Positions 1 to 7,624 of a stretch of 64,000 bases of DNA are shown piece after piece. The position numbers and the translations under genes are program-made. How positions within the stretch are numbered: the stretch's first letter is position 1; every line of letters starts with the position of its first letter. The notes beneath the pieces are model-generated. The model was not told where the DNA came from and did no database searches. It saw nothing but the letters and a program-made list of their open reading frames with translations. The stretch is from an uncultured Oscillospiraceae bacterium. Lineage in GTDB: Bacteria; Bacillota; Clostridia; Oscillospirales; Acutalibacteraceae. The stretch is taken from positions 4,324-68,323 of the forward strand of contig URFL01000012.1 in NCBI GenBank assembly GCA_900547105.1, in the 5' to 3' direction.

Positions 1-1706
1 AGCCGGTGCAGCCGCTCGATCAGCGCCGGATCCCATGTGCACGCCATCAGTGTGCCGATCGGCAGCGAGGTGGCGGGGGTGCCGGTGTCCATGCGGATGC
101 CGGACGGTCCGTCGGAGCAGCAGGCAACCGGCAGCCCGGTTACCGCCAAAGCGGGGGTCAGCCCGCCGAACGCCGAGGCGGTGCCGGGGGTCACCTTGGG
201 GCTGTTCATTCCCTCGCCGCGGCAAAGATAGGCAAGCTCCGGCAGCGCCAGCGCGGCGACAAACGCCTCCGGTGTGGCTTCGCCGCGGCACACCTGCGCA
301 AAGGTGGGGGCGGGACCCTCTGGCGGGGTCAGCGGAGCGGGCAGTCGATTGGTTATTCGTTCGGCGGGGTTTTGCTGTCGGGTGGGGGCGGGCTCCTGTG
401 CCGGTACCAACCGCCCGTTCTCCTGCCGGGCGATCATCCGCTCAAACGGATGCGCGGGGGAGGGCGCGAGCGCCTGTTCGCACTGCCGTACCACCCGCAG
501 CGCGGGTTGACGGAACACCCCGATCGGTCGGGCATCCCGCACATTGCTGCCCGAAAGCAGGGTGTAGTCGCCCGCCTCCAATACATAAGCGAAGCGGTGA
601 CCGGTTTTGCCGCTGTCGTCGTAAGATGCCATCTGTTCTGCGGCAAAACGAATGGTCACGGTCTGGCTGCCGCCGGGCGCCAGCAACCGGGTTTTCCCAA
701 ACCCCACCAGCACCCGCGCGGGTTTGCCGAGTGCGCCCTGCGGGGCGGCGGCATACACCTGCACTACCTCTTTTCCGGCGGCATCGCCGGTGTTGGTCAC
801 GGTAGCGGATACGGTGATCTGATCGCCGTCTATCTCCGCGTGCGCCTGTGTGGAAAAGGTGGTGTAGCCCAGCCCGAACCCGAACGGATACCGCACTCGC
901 TCGGGGGCAAAGGTTTCAAAATAGCGGTAGCCGACAAAAATATCTTCGGCGTAAACCACCGCGTCGTCGCCGCCAAAATGCGCGGTGGTGGGGTAGTCGG
1001 CATAGCGGCGCGCGATGGTATCACTCAACCGCCCGCCGGCGGGCACCACACCGGTCAGCACATCCGCGGCGGCGTTGCCGCCCTCCATGCCGCCGTGCCA
1101 GACATACAAAATCGCGTCCACCGGGTAGTCGTCTTCCCAGCTCATATCCAGGATATTGCCGGTGTTGAGCAGCACCGCCACATGCGGAATATGGGCGGTG
1201 ACCAAACGCAGCATCTCCCGCTCGCCGGTGGACAGCAAAAAGCTGCCCTCGGCGTTGGCGGCGTCCCGATCCTCGCCGGCGGTGCGTCCGATCACGACCA
1301 GCGCAGTATCCGAAAACGCCGCTGCCTGCTGCACCAGCGCTTCGGTCAGCGGCATTTCCGGCTGCGACCAGGGGTCGGCTGCCCATTCCGCACGATGCTC
1401 CGGCGGGTTTTGGCGGCACCAGTCGGTGTACACCGACGCCAGCTGCTCGTTCAGCCGGATATGCGGGCTTTGCCGCAATCCGTCCAGCAGCGACACCACA
1501 TACGGCGCATTGACCATGCCGCCCGAACCGGTGCCGCTTTTGTAATAATCGTACTGGCACCGCCCGAACACCGATACCGCGCGTCCGTTTTGCAGCGGGA
1601 GCAGCCGGTGGTCATTTTTCAGCAGCACCGCTCCTTCGGCGGCCACTTCCCGTGCCAGCGCGGCAAGCTCCGGCACCATATTGGCGGGGTAGGGGGAACA
1701 GCTCAT
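1..1706 (-). CDS. Glycoside hydrolase family 3 (beta-glucosidase-like), inverted domain order, 3' end beyond window
   Basis: About 568 residues are visible from ATG 1706, which has a strong AAGGAGGG ribosome binding site just upstream. The protein opens with what is normally the C-terminal GH3 domain (residues ~20-240: EGAVLLKN, FGRCQYDYYKSGTGSGG, WHGGMEGG). A fibronectin-III-like domain follows (~290-370: FGFGLGYTTF, VTNTGDAAGKEVVQVY), and then the start of the N-terminal catalytic GH3 domain (~480 on: GEGMNSPKVTPG, CCSDGPSGIRMD). The catalytic nucleophile Asp would lie beyond the left edge. This reversed order is known for some Ruminococcus and Butyrivibrio beta-glucosidases. There is no signal peptide, so it probably acts in the cytoplasm on imported oligosaccharides. 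The GH3 call is firm; the substrate is not determined. Confidence 0.9.
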   Translation of the reverse strand, partial: MSCSPYPANMVPELAALAREVAAEGAVLLKNDHRLLPLQNGRAVSVFGRCQYDYYKSGTGSGGMVNAPYVVSLLDGLRQSPHIRLNEQLASVYTDWCRQNPPEHRAEWAADPWSQPEMPLTEALVQQAAAFSDTALVVIGRTAGEDRDAANAEGSFLLSTGEREMLRLVTAHIPHVAVLLNTGNILDMSWEDDYPVDAILYVWHGGMEGGNAAADVLTGVVPAGGRLSDTIARRYADYPTTAHFGGDDAVVYAEDIFVGYRYFETFAPERVRYPFGFGLGYTTFSTQAHAEIDGDQITVSATVTNTGDAAGKEVVQVYAAAPQGALGKPARVLVGFGKTRLLAPGGSQTVTIRFAAEQMASYDDSGKTGHRFAYVLEAGDYTLLSGSNVRDARPIGVFRQPALRVVRQCEQALAPSPAHPFERMIARQENGRLVPAQEPAPTRQQNPAERITNRLPAPLTPPEGPAPTFAQVCRGEATPEAFVAALALPELAYLCRGEGMNSPKVTPGTASAFGGLTPALAVTGLPVACCSDGPSGIRMDTGTPATSLPIGTLMACTWDPALIERLHR

Positions 1707-1737
1707 ACAAAAGCCCTCCTTGTGCGTGTTTTCTTTC

Positions 1738-1766
1738 ACTATACACGGTCGCGACGGGTTTGGCAA
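1738..1766 (-). promoter_or_regulatory. Sigma-A-like promoter of the GH3 gene
   Basis: On the minus strand TTGCCA (1761-1766) and TATAGT (1738-1743) are separated by 17 bp, and the GH3 start codon lies about 32 bp downstream of the -10. Confidence 0.65.
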
Positions 1767-1771
1767 GACAA

Positions 1772-1798
1772 AAGGGCGACCCGATTCGGGTCGCCCTT
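1772..1798 (-). terminator. Intrinsic terminator of the nnr/lipoprotein operon
   Basis: A 13-bp perfect stem (AAGGGCGACCCGA and its complement) lies just after the stop of the minus-strand lipoprotein gene. On the minus strand it is followed by TTTTGTCTTG. The stem also insulates the GH3 promoter from upstream transcription. Confidence 0.75.
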
Positions 1799-1805
1799 GC
1801 AACGA

Positions 1806-2324
1806 TTATGTCACGGTTTTTTCAAATCCGGTAAAGCTGGCAGAAAGCGGTACCGCCGGCATCTCCAGCGATAGCAAGCTGCCGTCCTGTGGGTCACAAA
1901 GCATCGTAATCGCGCCGTTTTTGCCACTGCCCTCCCAGCGCAAACCCTCGTCACACAGCGTCCCCGCCGTGGGAGCGCGCACCGCCGCGTCCAACGCGTC
2001 GATCAGCACACTGCCCAGCGCCCCGGCGGGCAGCGTATCCGGCGACAGATCAAAGGACAAGCCGTGCAGCGTGGCGCGCACCGTGTCGCCGGTCCACTGC
2101 GCCGATACGCCCTTTAGCGTGTCCGGCTGGGAAAAGGATAGCGTCAGCGTGCCCGCGTTCGAGCGGGACAGCGTGCCTTTGATGGACATATCCCGATAGT
2201 GGATGTCCGCCTGGCAGGAAAAATCGGTGGTCACCGGGTCGGGGGTGGCGGTATCGCCGCCGGCGCGGCAAGCGCAAAGCCCCGCCACCAGTACACAGCA
2301 TAGCGCGATCAAACGACGCGGCAT
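1806..2324 (-). CDS. Small predicted lipoprotein of unknown function
   Basis: 172 aa from ATG 2324, with AGGAG 8-10 nt upstream. An N-terminal hydrophobic segment (MPRRLIALCCVLVAGLCAC) ends in a possible lipobox (L-C-A-C), so it is probably exported and lipid-anchored. The rest is a soluble domain with regular beta-like segments (FSCQADIHYRDMSIKGTLSR, LTLSFSQPDTLKGVSAQW) and a repeated SLEMP/SLSP pattern. I do not recognise a catalytic motif. It starts 7 bp after the NAD(P)HX repair gene and shares its transcript, ending at the terminator at 1772-1798. An in-frame start further upstream would overlap the preceding gene, so the RBS-supported ATG is preferred. Confidence 0.7.
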   Translation of the reverse strand: MPRRLIALCCVLVAGLCACRAGGDTATPDPVTTDFSCQADIHYRDMSIKGTLSRSNAGTLTLSFSQPDTLKGVSAQWTGDTVRATLHGLSFDLSPDTLPAGALGSVLIDALDAAVRAPTAGTLCDEGLRWEGSGKNGAITMLCDPQDGSLLSLEMPAVPLSASFTGFEKTVT

Positions 2325-2331
2325 AGTGCCA

Positions 2332-3876
2332 TCAGCTCCTGTTTTCGATGGTGTGAAGCAACGGCCCCAAGTCGTCCAGCAGATCGCTGGGCAGCATCGC
2401 GTGCTGTCCCAACCGCTCGGCGGCGTGATCCCCCGCGCGCCCATGCAGATACACCGCGCACATTGCCGCATCCAGCGGCGCCATGCCCTGCGCGGCGAAC
2501 GAGGCGATCATTCCGGCGAGAACATCGCCGCTGCCGCCGGTCGCCATGCCGGGATTGCCGGTCGGGTTGACCAGCAGCGCCCGATCGGGCGAGGCGATGA
2601 TGGTGCGGTGCCCTTTCAGCACCACCCACACGCCGTTGTCGGCGGCAAACCGGCGGGCGGTGCCGATCCGGTCGGATTCTACTTCAGCGACGGTGGTGTG
2701 GCATAGCCGCGCCATCTCGCCGGGGTGCGGGGTCAGAATCAAGGGGGCTTCGTGTGCTTTCAGCTTATCTATATGCGCGCAAACGGCGTTTATGCCATCC
2801 GCGTCCAGCACCATCGGGCAGGTGGCGCGTTCCAGCAGATCCAGCACCAGTGCGGTTGCCTCCTCGCCCTGCCCCAAGCCGCAGCCGACCAGCAGCGCGG
2901 TCGCTTTGGCAAGCGCCGGATACAGCCGCTCCCGTGCCTCCGGTTGCCGCTGTCCCTCGTCGTCGTCCGGCAGCGGCAAACACACCGCCTCCGGTTGGGC
3001 TACGGTAACCATGGGATAGATGCTGCGCGGGATCGCCGCGGTCACCAGTCCCGCGCCGCTGCGCAAAGCGCCGCGCACCGACAATGTGGCGGCTCCCGCC
3101 ATACCGTAGCTGCCGCAAACCGCCAGCACATGGCCAAAGGTACCCTTGTGGCTGTCCTCCGGTCGTGGCGAAAAGCACGCCTGCACCATTTTGGAATCGA
3201 TCACGGTGGGGGTGCCGGCGTACGCTTGCCAGATTTCGGGCGGCATCCCGATGTCCGCCACCTCCACCCGACCATACACCGGAGCCGCTTCCGGCATGGT
3301 GAGTGCCGGTTTCAGCGCGGTAAAGGTCACCGTCAGCGCGGCGCGCAGCGTGTCGGGGTCGCAATGCCCATCGTCTGCGTTCATGCCGCTGGGAATATCC
3401 ACCGCTACCACCGGGATCCGCCGGTCGTGGATCAGCCGGAACAACCCGCGCAGACTGTCCGGCAGCACCTTGCGAAAGCCGATGCCGAACACCGCATCCA
3501 CCACCAGCCGGGTGGATTGCAGCGCCTGCACCGCCGCCTGCGGATCCTGCATCCAGCGATACACCGGGATCGGCAGATGCCGCAGCCGCTGTGCCATCTC
3601 CATCGCGATGGCGGTGCGGGGCATATCGCCGGTCAGAATAATGCCGACTTTGGCGTTTTGCTCCAGCAGCTTGCGGGCGATGACAAAGCCGTCGCCGCCG
3701 TTGTTGCCGCTGCCGCACAGAATCATCACCGTTTGTCCGGCCACCGGATAGTGCTGCCGGATCACCCGCGCGGCGGCGCTGCCCGCGTTTTCCATCATTC
3801 GCGCATAATCCAGTCCGCTTTCGTTGGCGGCGGCTTCTGCCCGCCGCATCTCGTCTGTGTTGAGAACCGCCATCAT
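2332..3876 (-). CDS. nnr: Bifunctional NAD(P)H-hydrate epimerase / ADP-dependent NAD(P)H-hydrate dehydratase
   Basis: 514 aa. Repairs NADHX and NADPHX formed by spontaneous or enzymatic hydration: the N-terminal YjeF domain (~1-215) epimerises the R and S forms, and the C-terminal ribokinase-like domain (~225-510) dehydrates the S form using ADP. Visible signatures are CGSGNNGGDGFVIAR and VVDAVFGIGF in the epimerase half, and GSYGMAGAATLSVRGALRSG, LILTPHPGEMARL and NPTGNPGMATGGSGDVLAGM in the dehydratase half. Length and domain order match the bacterial fused enzyme. GAGGAGG precedes the ATG. The gene lies 20 bp downstream of a membrane protein gene and 7 bp upstream of the lipoprotein gene, so the three probably form one operon. 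Confidence 0.95.
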   Translation of the reverse strand: MMAVLNTDEMRRAEAAANESGLDYARMMENAGSAAARVIRQHYPVAGQTVMILCGSGNNGGDGFVIARKLLEQNAKVGIILTGDMPRTAIAMEMAQRLRHLPIPVYRWMQDPQAAVQALQSTRLVVDAVFGIGFRKVLPDSLRGLFRLIHDRRIPVVAVDIPSGMNADDGHCDPDTLRAALTVTFTALKPALTMPEAAPVYGRVEVADIGMPPEIWQAYAGTPTVIDSKMVQACFSPRPEDSHKGTFGHVLAVCGSYGMAGAATLSVRGALRSGAGLVTAAIPRSIYPMVTVAQPEAVCLPLPDDDEGQRQPEARERLYPALAKATALLVGCGLGQGEEATALVLDLLERATCPMVLDADGINAVCAHIDKLKAHEAPLILTPHPGEMARLCHTTVAEVESDRIGTARRFAADNGVWVVLKGHRTIIASPDRALLVNPTGNPGMATGGSGDVLAGMIASFAAQGMAPLDAAMCAVYLHGRAGDHAAERLGQHAMLPSDLLDDLGPLLHTIENRS

Positions 3877-3896
3877 ACCATGACCCTCCTCTTTTG

Positions 3897-4409
3897 TTAT
3901 CCCATCCGCTGCTGATTCACAGCCACCTGCATCGGGCGCGACAGCCCGTTGACCAGCTCGTTCAGCACCGCATCGTTCGGCTCAAAGATCACCTGGGTGT
4001 GACCGTTTTTCTTGCTGCGATAGGTGAACCGCCAGCATCCTTTGGCGGCGGGCGAGGATACCGCCATCACCGTGCGGTCAAAGCCGCCCGGCACCGTGCC
4101 GGAAAACGGCTCCAGCGACTCGATCTTGCTGCCGCGCACCGACACGATGCGCTTGCGGCTGCGCTTGGCAACGATCAGATCAATATCGATATCGCCGTTG
4201 GTTACGCAGTATTCGTATTCCCGTCCCAGCGAGGAAATGATCCAATAGGAGGCGTAGATCAGCCCCACCATCACGATCAAAAATGCCGGCATCAAATACA
4301 AAAAGCACAGCACCGATGCCACCACGGTCACGATCACCGCCGCGGCGCTGATGGCCCAGTCGCGCCCTCCCTTTTGCTTTTGTACCAGCTGTTCCACAAA
4401 ATTATCCAC
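3897..4409 (-). CDS. Membrane protein of unknown function (possibly DUF6106-like)
   Basis: 170 aa from a GTG start at 4409. Two adjacent hydrophobic segments (~19-37 and ~41-60) follow a short basic N-terminus. The cytoplasmic C-terminal part (~65-170) is charged and beta-rich (EYEYCVTNGDIDIDLIVAKR, RIVSVRGSKIESLEPF), resembling PH-like or short DUF membrane proteins common in Oscillospiraceae. I recall a DUF6106 family of this shape but cannot confirm membership. AGGAAAGGG lies ~12 nt upstream, a rather long spacing, and no better start is available. It is the first gene of the minus-strand operon and has its own TTGCAC-17-TATAAT promoter. Confidence 0.75.
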   Translation of the reverse strand: MDNFVEQLVQKQKGGRDWAISAAAVIVTVVASVLCFLYLMPAFLIVMVGLIYASYWIISSLGREYEYCVTNGDIDIDLIVAKRSRKRIVSVRGSKIESLEPFSGTVPGGFDRTVMAVSSPAAKGCWRFTYRSKKNGHTQVIFEPNDAVLNELVNGLSRPMQVAVNQQRMG

Positions 4410-4447
4410 GAAACGATCCGCCCTTTCCTGAATGGTTTATCCTGTCT

Positions 4448-4476
4448 ATTATACCATAGAATGTGCGCCGGTGCAA
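4448..4476 (-). promoter_or_regulatory. Promoter of the minus-strand membrane protein/nnr operon
   Basis: On the minus strand TTGCAC (4471-4476) and a perfect TATAAT (4448-4453) are separated by 17 bp. It is divergent from, and shares an inverted repeat with, the sulfhydrylase promoter. Confidence 0.75.
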
Positions 4477-4489
4477 AATTCTTTTGCAC
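4471..4489. repeat. Inverted repeat GTGCAAAA-TTC-TTTTGCAC joining two divergent -35 boxes
   Basis: Perfect 8-bp arms around a 3-nt centre. Each arm contains the TTGCAC -35 hexamer of one of the two divergent promoters. It could be an operator for both transcripts, or it may follow simply from two identical -35 boxes lying back to back. Confidence 0.5.
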
Positions 4490-4512
4490 TTTACGGGAAT
4501 ATATGGTATATT
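4484..4512 (+). promoter_or_regulatory. Promoter of the O-acetylhomoserine sulfhydrylase gene
   Basis: TTGCAC (4484-4489), a 17-bp spacer and TATATT (4507-4512). The start codon lies about 45 bp downstream. No S-box, T-box or other leader is visible in the short 5' region. Confidence 0.7.
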
Positions 4513-4555
4513 GAAAACGCTTATGGCACATTACAATAAAAAGGGCGGAGAACGC

Positions 4556-5836
4556 GTGAACAACTGGAACATCGAAACCAAATGTATTCAAGAGGGCTGG
4601 CAGCCGAAAAACGGCGAGCCGCGGGTGCTGCCCATTTACCAAAGCACCACCTTCAAATACGACAGCTCCCAGCAGATGGGCGATCTGTTTGATCTGAAGA
4701 TCAGCGGCGATTTTTATACCCGCTTGTCCAACCCGACCACCAACGCGGTGGAAAACAAGGTGGCGGCGCTGGAAGGCGGCGTGGGCGCGCTGATGACCTC
4801 GGCGGGTCAGGCGGCGACGTTGCTGGCGGTGCTGAACATCGCGGGCAGCGGCGACCATGTGATCTGCGCCAGCGCGGTATACGGCGGCACCTTCAATTTG
4901 TTTTATAAAACCCTGCGCGAGCTGGGCATCGAAGTGACCTTTATCGAACCGTTTGCATCGGACGATACGCTGGAAGCGGCGTTCCGCCCGAACACCAAGC
5001 TGGTGTTCGGCGAAACCCTGTCCAACCCCTCGCTGCATGTGCTGGACATTGAGCAATACGCCCGCCACGCCCACGCGCATGGCGTACCGCTGATTGTGGA
5101 CAACACCTTCCCTACGCCGATCAACTGCCGTCCGTTTGAATTCGGGGCGGATATCGTGACCCATTCGACCTCCAAATATCTGGATGGTCACGCGGTGGCG
5201 CTGGGCGGTATCATCGTGGACAGCGGTAATTTCGACTGGATGGCCCACGCGGACAAGTTCCCCGGGCTGACCACGCCGGACGATACCTACCATGGCATCA
5301 CCTATGCCAAGCATTTCGGCAAAGCCGCTTACATCGCCAAGGCGCGGTGCCATCTGATGCGGGATCTCGGCACTACCCCCAGCCCGCAAAACGCCTTTTT
5401 GCTCAGCCAGGGCATCGACACGCTGCATCTGCGGGTGGAGCGGCATTGCCAAAACGCCATGGCGGTGGCGAAATGGCTGCAGCAGCAGGACAAGGTGTCG
5501 TGGGTGAGCTATCCGGGCTTGCCGGGCGACAAAAGCTACGAGCTGGCGCAAAAATATATGCCGAACGGCACCTGCGGTGTCATCTCGTTCGGCGTTAAGG
5601 GCGGCCGCGCGGCGGCACAGGCGTTTATGGACGGACTGCACATGATCGCCATCGCGACCCATGTGGCGGATCTGCGCTCCTGTCTGCTGCACCCCGCCTC
5701 CACCACCCACCGGCAGATGAACGACGAGCAGCTGGCGGAAGCGGGCGTTACGCCCGATCTGGTGCGGCTGTCGGTCGGCATCGAGCATGTGGACGATATC
5801 ATTGCCGATATCGCCGGGGCGCTGGCGGCGCTGTAA
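4556..5836 (+). CDS. metY: O-acetylhomoserine sulfhydrylase / aminocarboxypropyltransferase
   Basis: 426 aa. PLP enzyme of the Cys/Met metabolism family that makes homocysteine (or methionine) from O-acetylhomoserine and sulfide or methanethiol in the cytoplasm. The N-terminus (IETKCIQEGWQPKNGEPRV) and the blocks YQSTTFKYDS, YTRLSNPTT, LEGGVGALMTSAGQAA and HSTSKYLDGH (PLP Lys in STSKY) are typical of MetY. The GTG start at 4556 has GGGCGGAG 5 nt upstream and gives the standard family N-terminus. An in-frame ATG at 4523 would add 11 residues that contain the RBS and is less likely. The gene stands alone between its own promoter and a terminator. Confidence 0.93.
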   Translation: MNNWNIETKCIQEGWQPKNGEPRVLPIYQSTTFKYDSSQQMGDLFDLKISGDFYTRLSNPTTNAVENKVAALEGGVGALMTSAGQAATLLAVLNIAGSGDHVICASAVYGGTFNLFYKTLRELGIEVTFIEPFASDDTLEAAFRPNTKLVFGETLSNPSLHVLDIEQYARHAHAHGVPLIVDNTFPTPINCRPFEFGADIVTHSTSKYLDGHAVALGGIIVDSGNFDWMAHADKFPGLTTPDDTYHGITYAKHFGKAAYIAKARCHLMRDLGTTPSPQNAFLLSQGIDTLHLRVERHCQNAMAVAKWLQQQDKVSWVSYPGLPGDKSYELAQKYMPNGTCGVISFGVKGGRAAAQAFMDGLHMIAIATHVADLRSCLLHPASTTHRQMNDEQLAEAGVTPDLVRLSVGIEHVDDIIADIAGALAAL

Positions 5837-5840
5837 CCAA

Positions 5841-5864
5841 AAGCCCCCTCGCCGGAGGGGGCTT
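5841..5864 (+). terminator. Terminator after metY
   Basis: 10-bp stem AAGCCCCCTC/GAGGGGGCTT with a GCCG loop, followed by only a short T stretch. Probably functional but moderate. Confidence 0.65.
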
Positions 5865-5890
5865 TACTCACGGATAAAAGGGGAGTATTC

Positions 5891-7624
5891 ATGCAACTGC
5901 AACTGAAAAAATTCGGACCGTATATCAAGCCGTATACCGGCTATTGTATTATCGGCCCGCTATGCAAACTGCTGGAAGCGATATTGGAACTGTATCTGCC
6001 GCTGATGATGGCGAAGGCCATTGATCAGGGCGTACTGGCGGGCGACTGCAGCGTGGTGTGGAATATGGGGCTGAAAATGCTGGGTATTGTCACGCTGGGG
6101 CTGTGTAGCGCGCTGGTGTGCCAGTATGTCGCGTCGGTCACCTCGCAAGGCTTCGGTACCCGCCTGCGTCAGGCGGTGTTCGGCAAAATCACCGCCATGT
6201 CCCATTCCCAATGGGATGCGTTCGGCACCACCTCGCTGGTCAACCGGGTCACCAGCGACATCAACCAGCTGCAATATGCGGTCGCGATGCTGATCCGGCT
6301 GGTGGTGCGTGCGCCGTTTTTGTGCATCGGCGGCGTGGTGATGTCGTTTACCATCAACTGGAAGCTGGCGCTCATCATTTTGTGCGCTATCCCGCTGTTT
6401 GTGATCACCATTGTGTTGGTGATGAGCAAAACCACCCCCATGCACCGCACGGTGCAGAAAAAGCTGGACCGGCTGGGACTGATTTTGCGGGAAAATCTGT
6501 CCGGCGTGCGGGTGATCCGCGCGTTTGCCCGCACCGGGCGGGAGGAAACCCGCTTTGACGAGGCGGTGGACGAGCACAAACAGGCGGCCGTTCGGGTGGG
6601 CAAGGTATCGGCGCTGCTGAACCCGGTGACCCAGCTCATTATGAACGCGGCAATTTTGCTGATCATCTGGATCGGCCGCGGCCAGATCCACGCCGGCAGC
6701 ATGACCACCGGCGAGCTGATCGCGTTTATCAACTATGTCAACCAGATCCTGCTGGCGCTGATCGTGGTGGCGAACCTGGTGGTCACCTATACCAAAGCGT
6801 TTGCCAGCGCCGGTCGGGTGCAGGAGATTTTGGATACCGAACCCGCGATCCGCGACGGCGCGGGCGCGACCGAGGATGCGCAAGCGGATGCAGTGGTGTT
6901 TGACCATGTCAGCTTTGCGTACCATGGCGGCGAACAGGCGCTGACCGATATCTCCTTTGCGGTGCCGCGCGGCGCCACGGTGGGCATCATCGGCGGTACC
7001 GGCTCCGGCAAAACCACCCTGATCCAACTGCTGATGCGGTTTTACGATGTGACCGAGGGCAGTATCCGCGTCAACGGCGCGGATGTGCGCGATTATCCGC
7101 TGGCGACACTGCGCGGCAAGATCGGGCTGGTGCCGCAGGCGGTGGAGCTGTTCGAGGGCACCGTGGCGGACAACATCCGCTGGGGCAACCCGGATGCCAC
7201 CGACGAAGAGGTGCGCGCGGCGGCGCAGATGGCGCAGGCGGCGGAATTTATCGAGCAAAAAACGATGCAATATGATGCGCCGGTCGAGCGGGGCGGCGCC
7301 AACCTGTCCGGCGGTCAGCGCCAACGGCTGACCATTGCGCGCGCGCTGGTGCGCCACCCGGATATTCTGGTGCTGGACGATTCGTCCAGCGCGCTGGACT
7401 ATGCCACCGATGCGGCGCTGCGCCGCGCCATCCGCCGGATGGCGGGCAACCCCACCGTGTTTATGGTATCCCAGCGGGTCAGCGCCGTGAAACAGGCGGA
7501 TCTGCTGCTGGTGATGGACGACGGCGAGCTGAAGGGCGTGGGCACCCACGACCAGCTGTTGCAGACCTGCCCGGTGTACGGCGAGATCTGCGCGTCGCAG
7601 GAGCGGAAGGAGGATGAGGTATGA
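5891..7624 (+). CDS. ABC exporter half-transporter, degenerate ATPase subunit
   Basis: 577 aa. Type IV ABC exporter half (six transmembrane segments ~15-310, nucleotide-binding domain ~335-570). Walker A GGTGSGKTT and signature LSGGQRQR are intact. The Walker B end is ILVLDDSSSALD, with Asp where catalytic Glu is expected, and the switch His is Gln (MVSQRVS). This is the classic non-catalytic partner of a heterodimeric exporter such as TM287/288 or BmrCD. The stop codon overlaps the ATG of the second half, so the two are translationally coupled. The substrate (drug, lipid or peptide) cannot be read from sequence. Confidence 0.93.
   Translation: MQLQLKKFGPYIKPYTGYCIIGPLCKLLEAILELYLPLMMAKAIDQGVLAGDCSVVWNMGLKMLGIVTLGLCSALVCQYVASVTSQGFGTRLRQAVFGKITAMSHSQWDAFGTTSLVNRVTSDINQLQYAVAMLIRLVVRAPFLCIGGVVMSFTINWKLALIILCAIPLFVITIVLVMSKTTPMHRTVQKKLDRLGLILRENLSGVRVIRAFARTGREETRFDEAVDEHKQAAVRVGKVSALLNPVTQLIMNAAILLIIWIGRGQIHAGSMTTGELIAFINYVNQILLALIVVANLVVTYTKAFASAGRVQEILDTEPAIRDGAGATEDAQADAVVFDHVSFAYHGGEQALTDISFAVPRGATVGIIGGTGSGKTTLIQLLMRFYDVTEGSIRVNGADVRDYPLATLRGKIGLVPQAVELFEGTVADNIRWGNPDATDEEVRAAAQMAQAAEFIEQKTMQYDAPVERGGANLSGGQRQRLTIARALVRHPDILVLDDSSSALDYATDAALRRAIRRMAGNPTVFMVSQRVSAVKQADLLLVMDDGELKGVGTHDQLLQTCPVYGEICASQERKEDEV

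Noticed and set aside
6..1874. Plus-strand 622-codon frame at the left edge
   Set aside because: Gly/Arg/Gln-rich translation without domains; the minus strand encodes a clear GH3 with RBS and promoter.
4334..5788. Antisense frame opposite metY
   Set aside because: No RBS and shadow-like composition; it overlaps the mapped divergent promoters.
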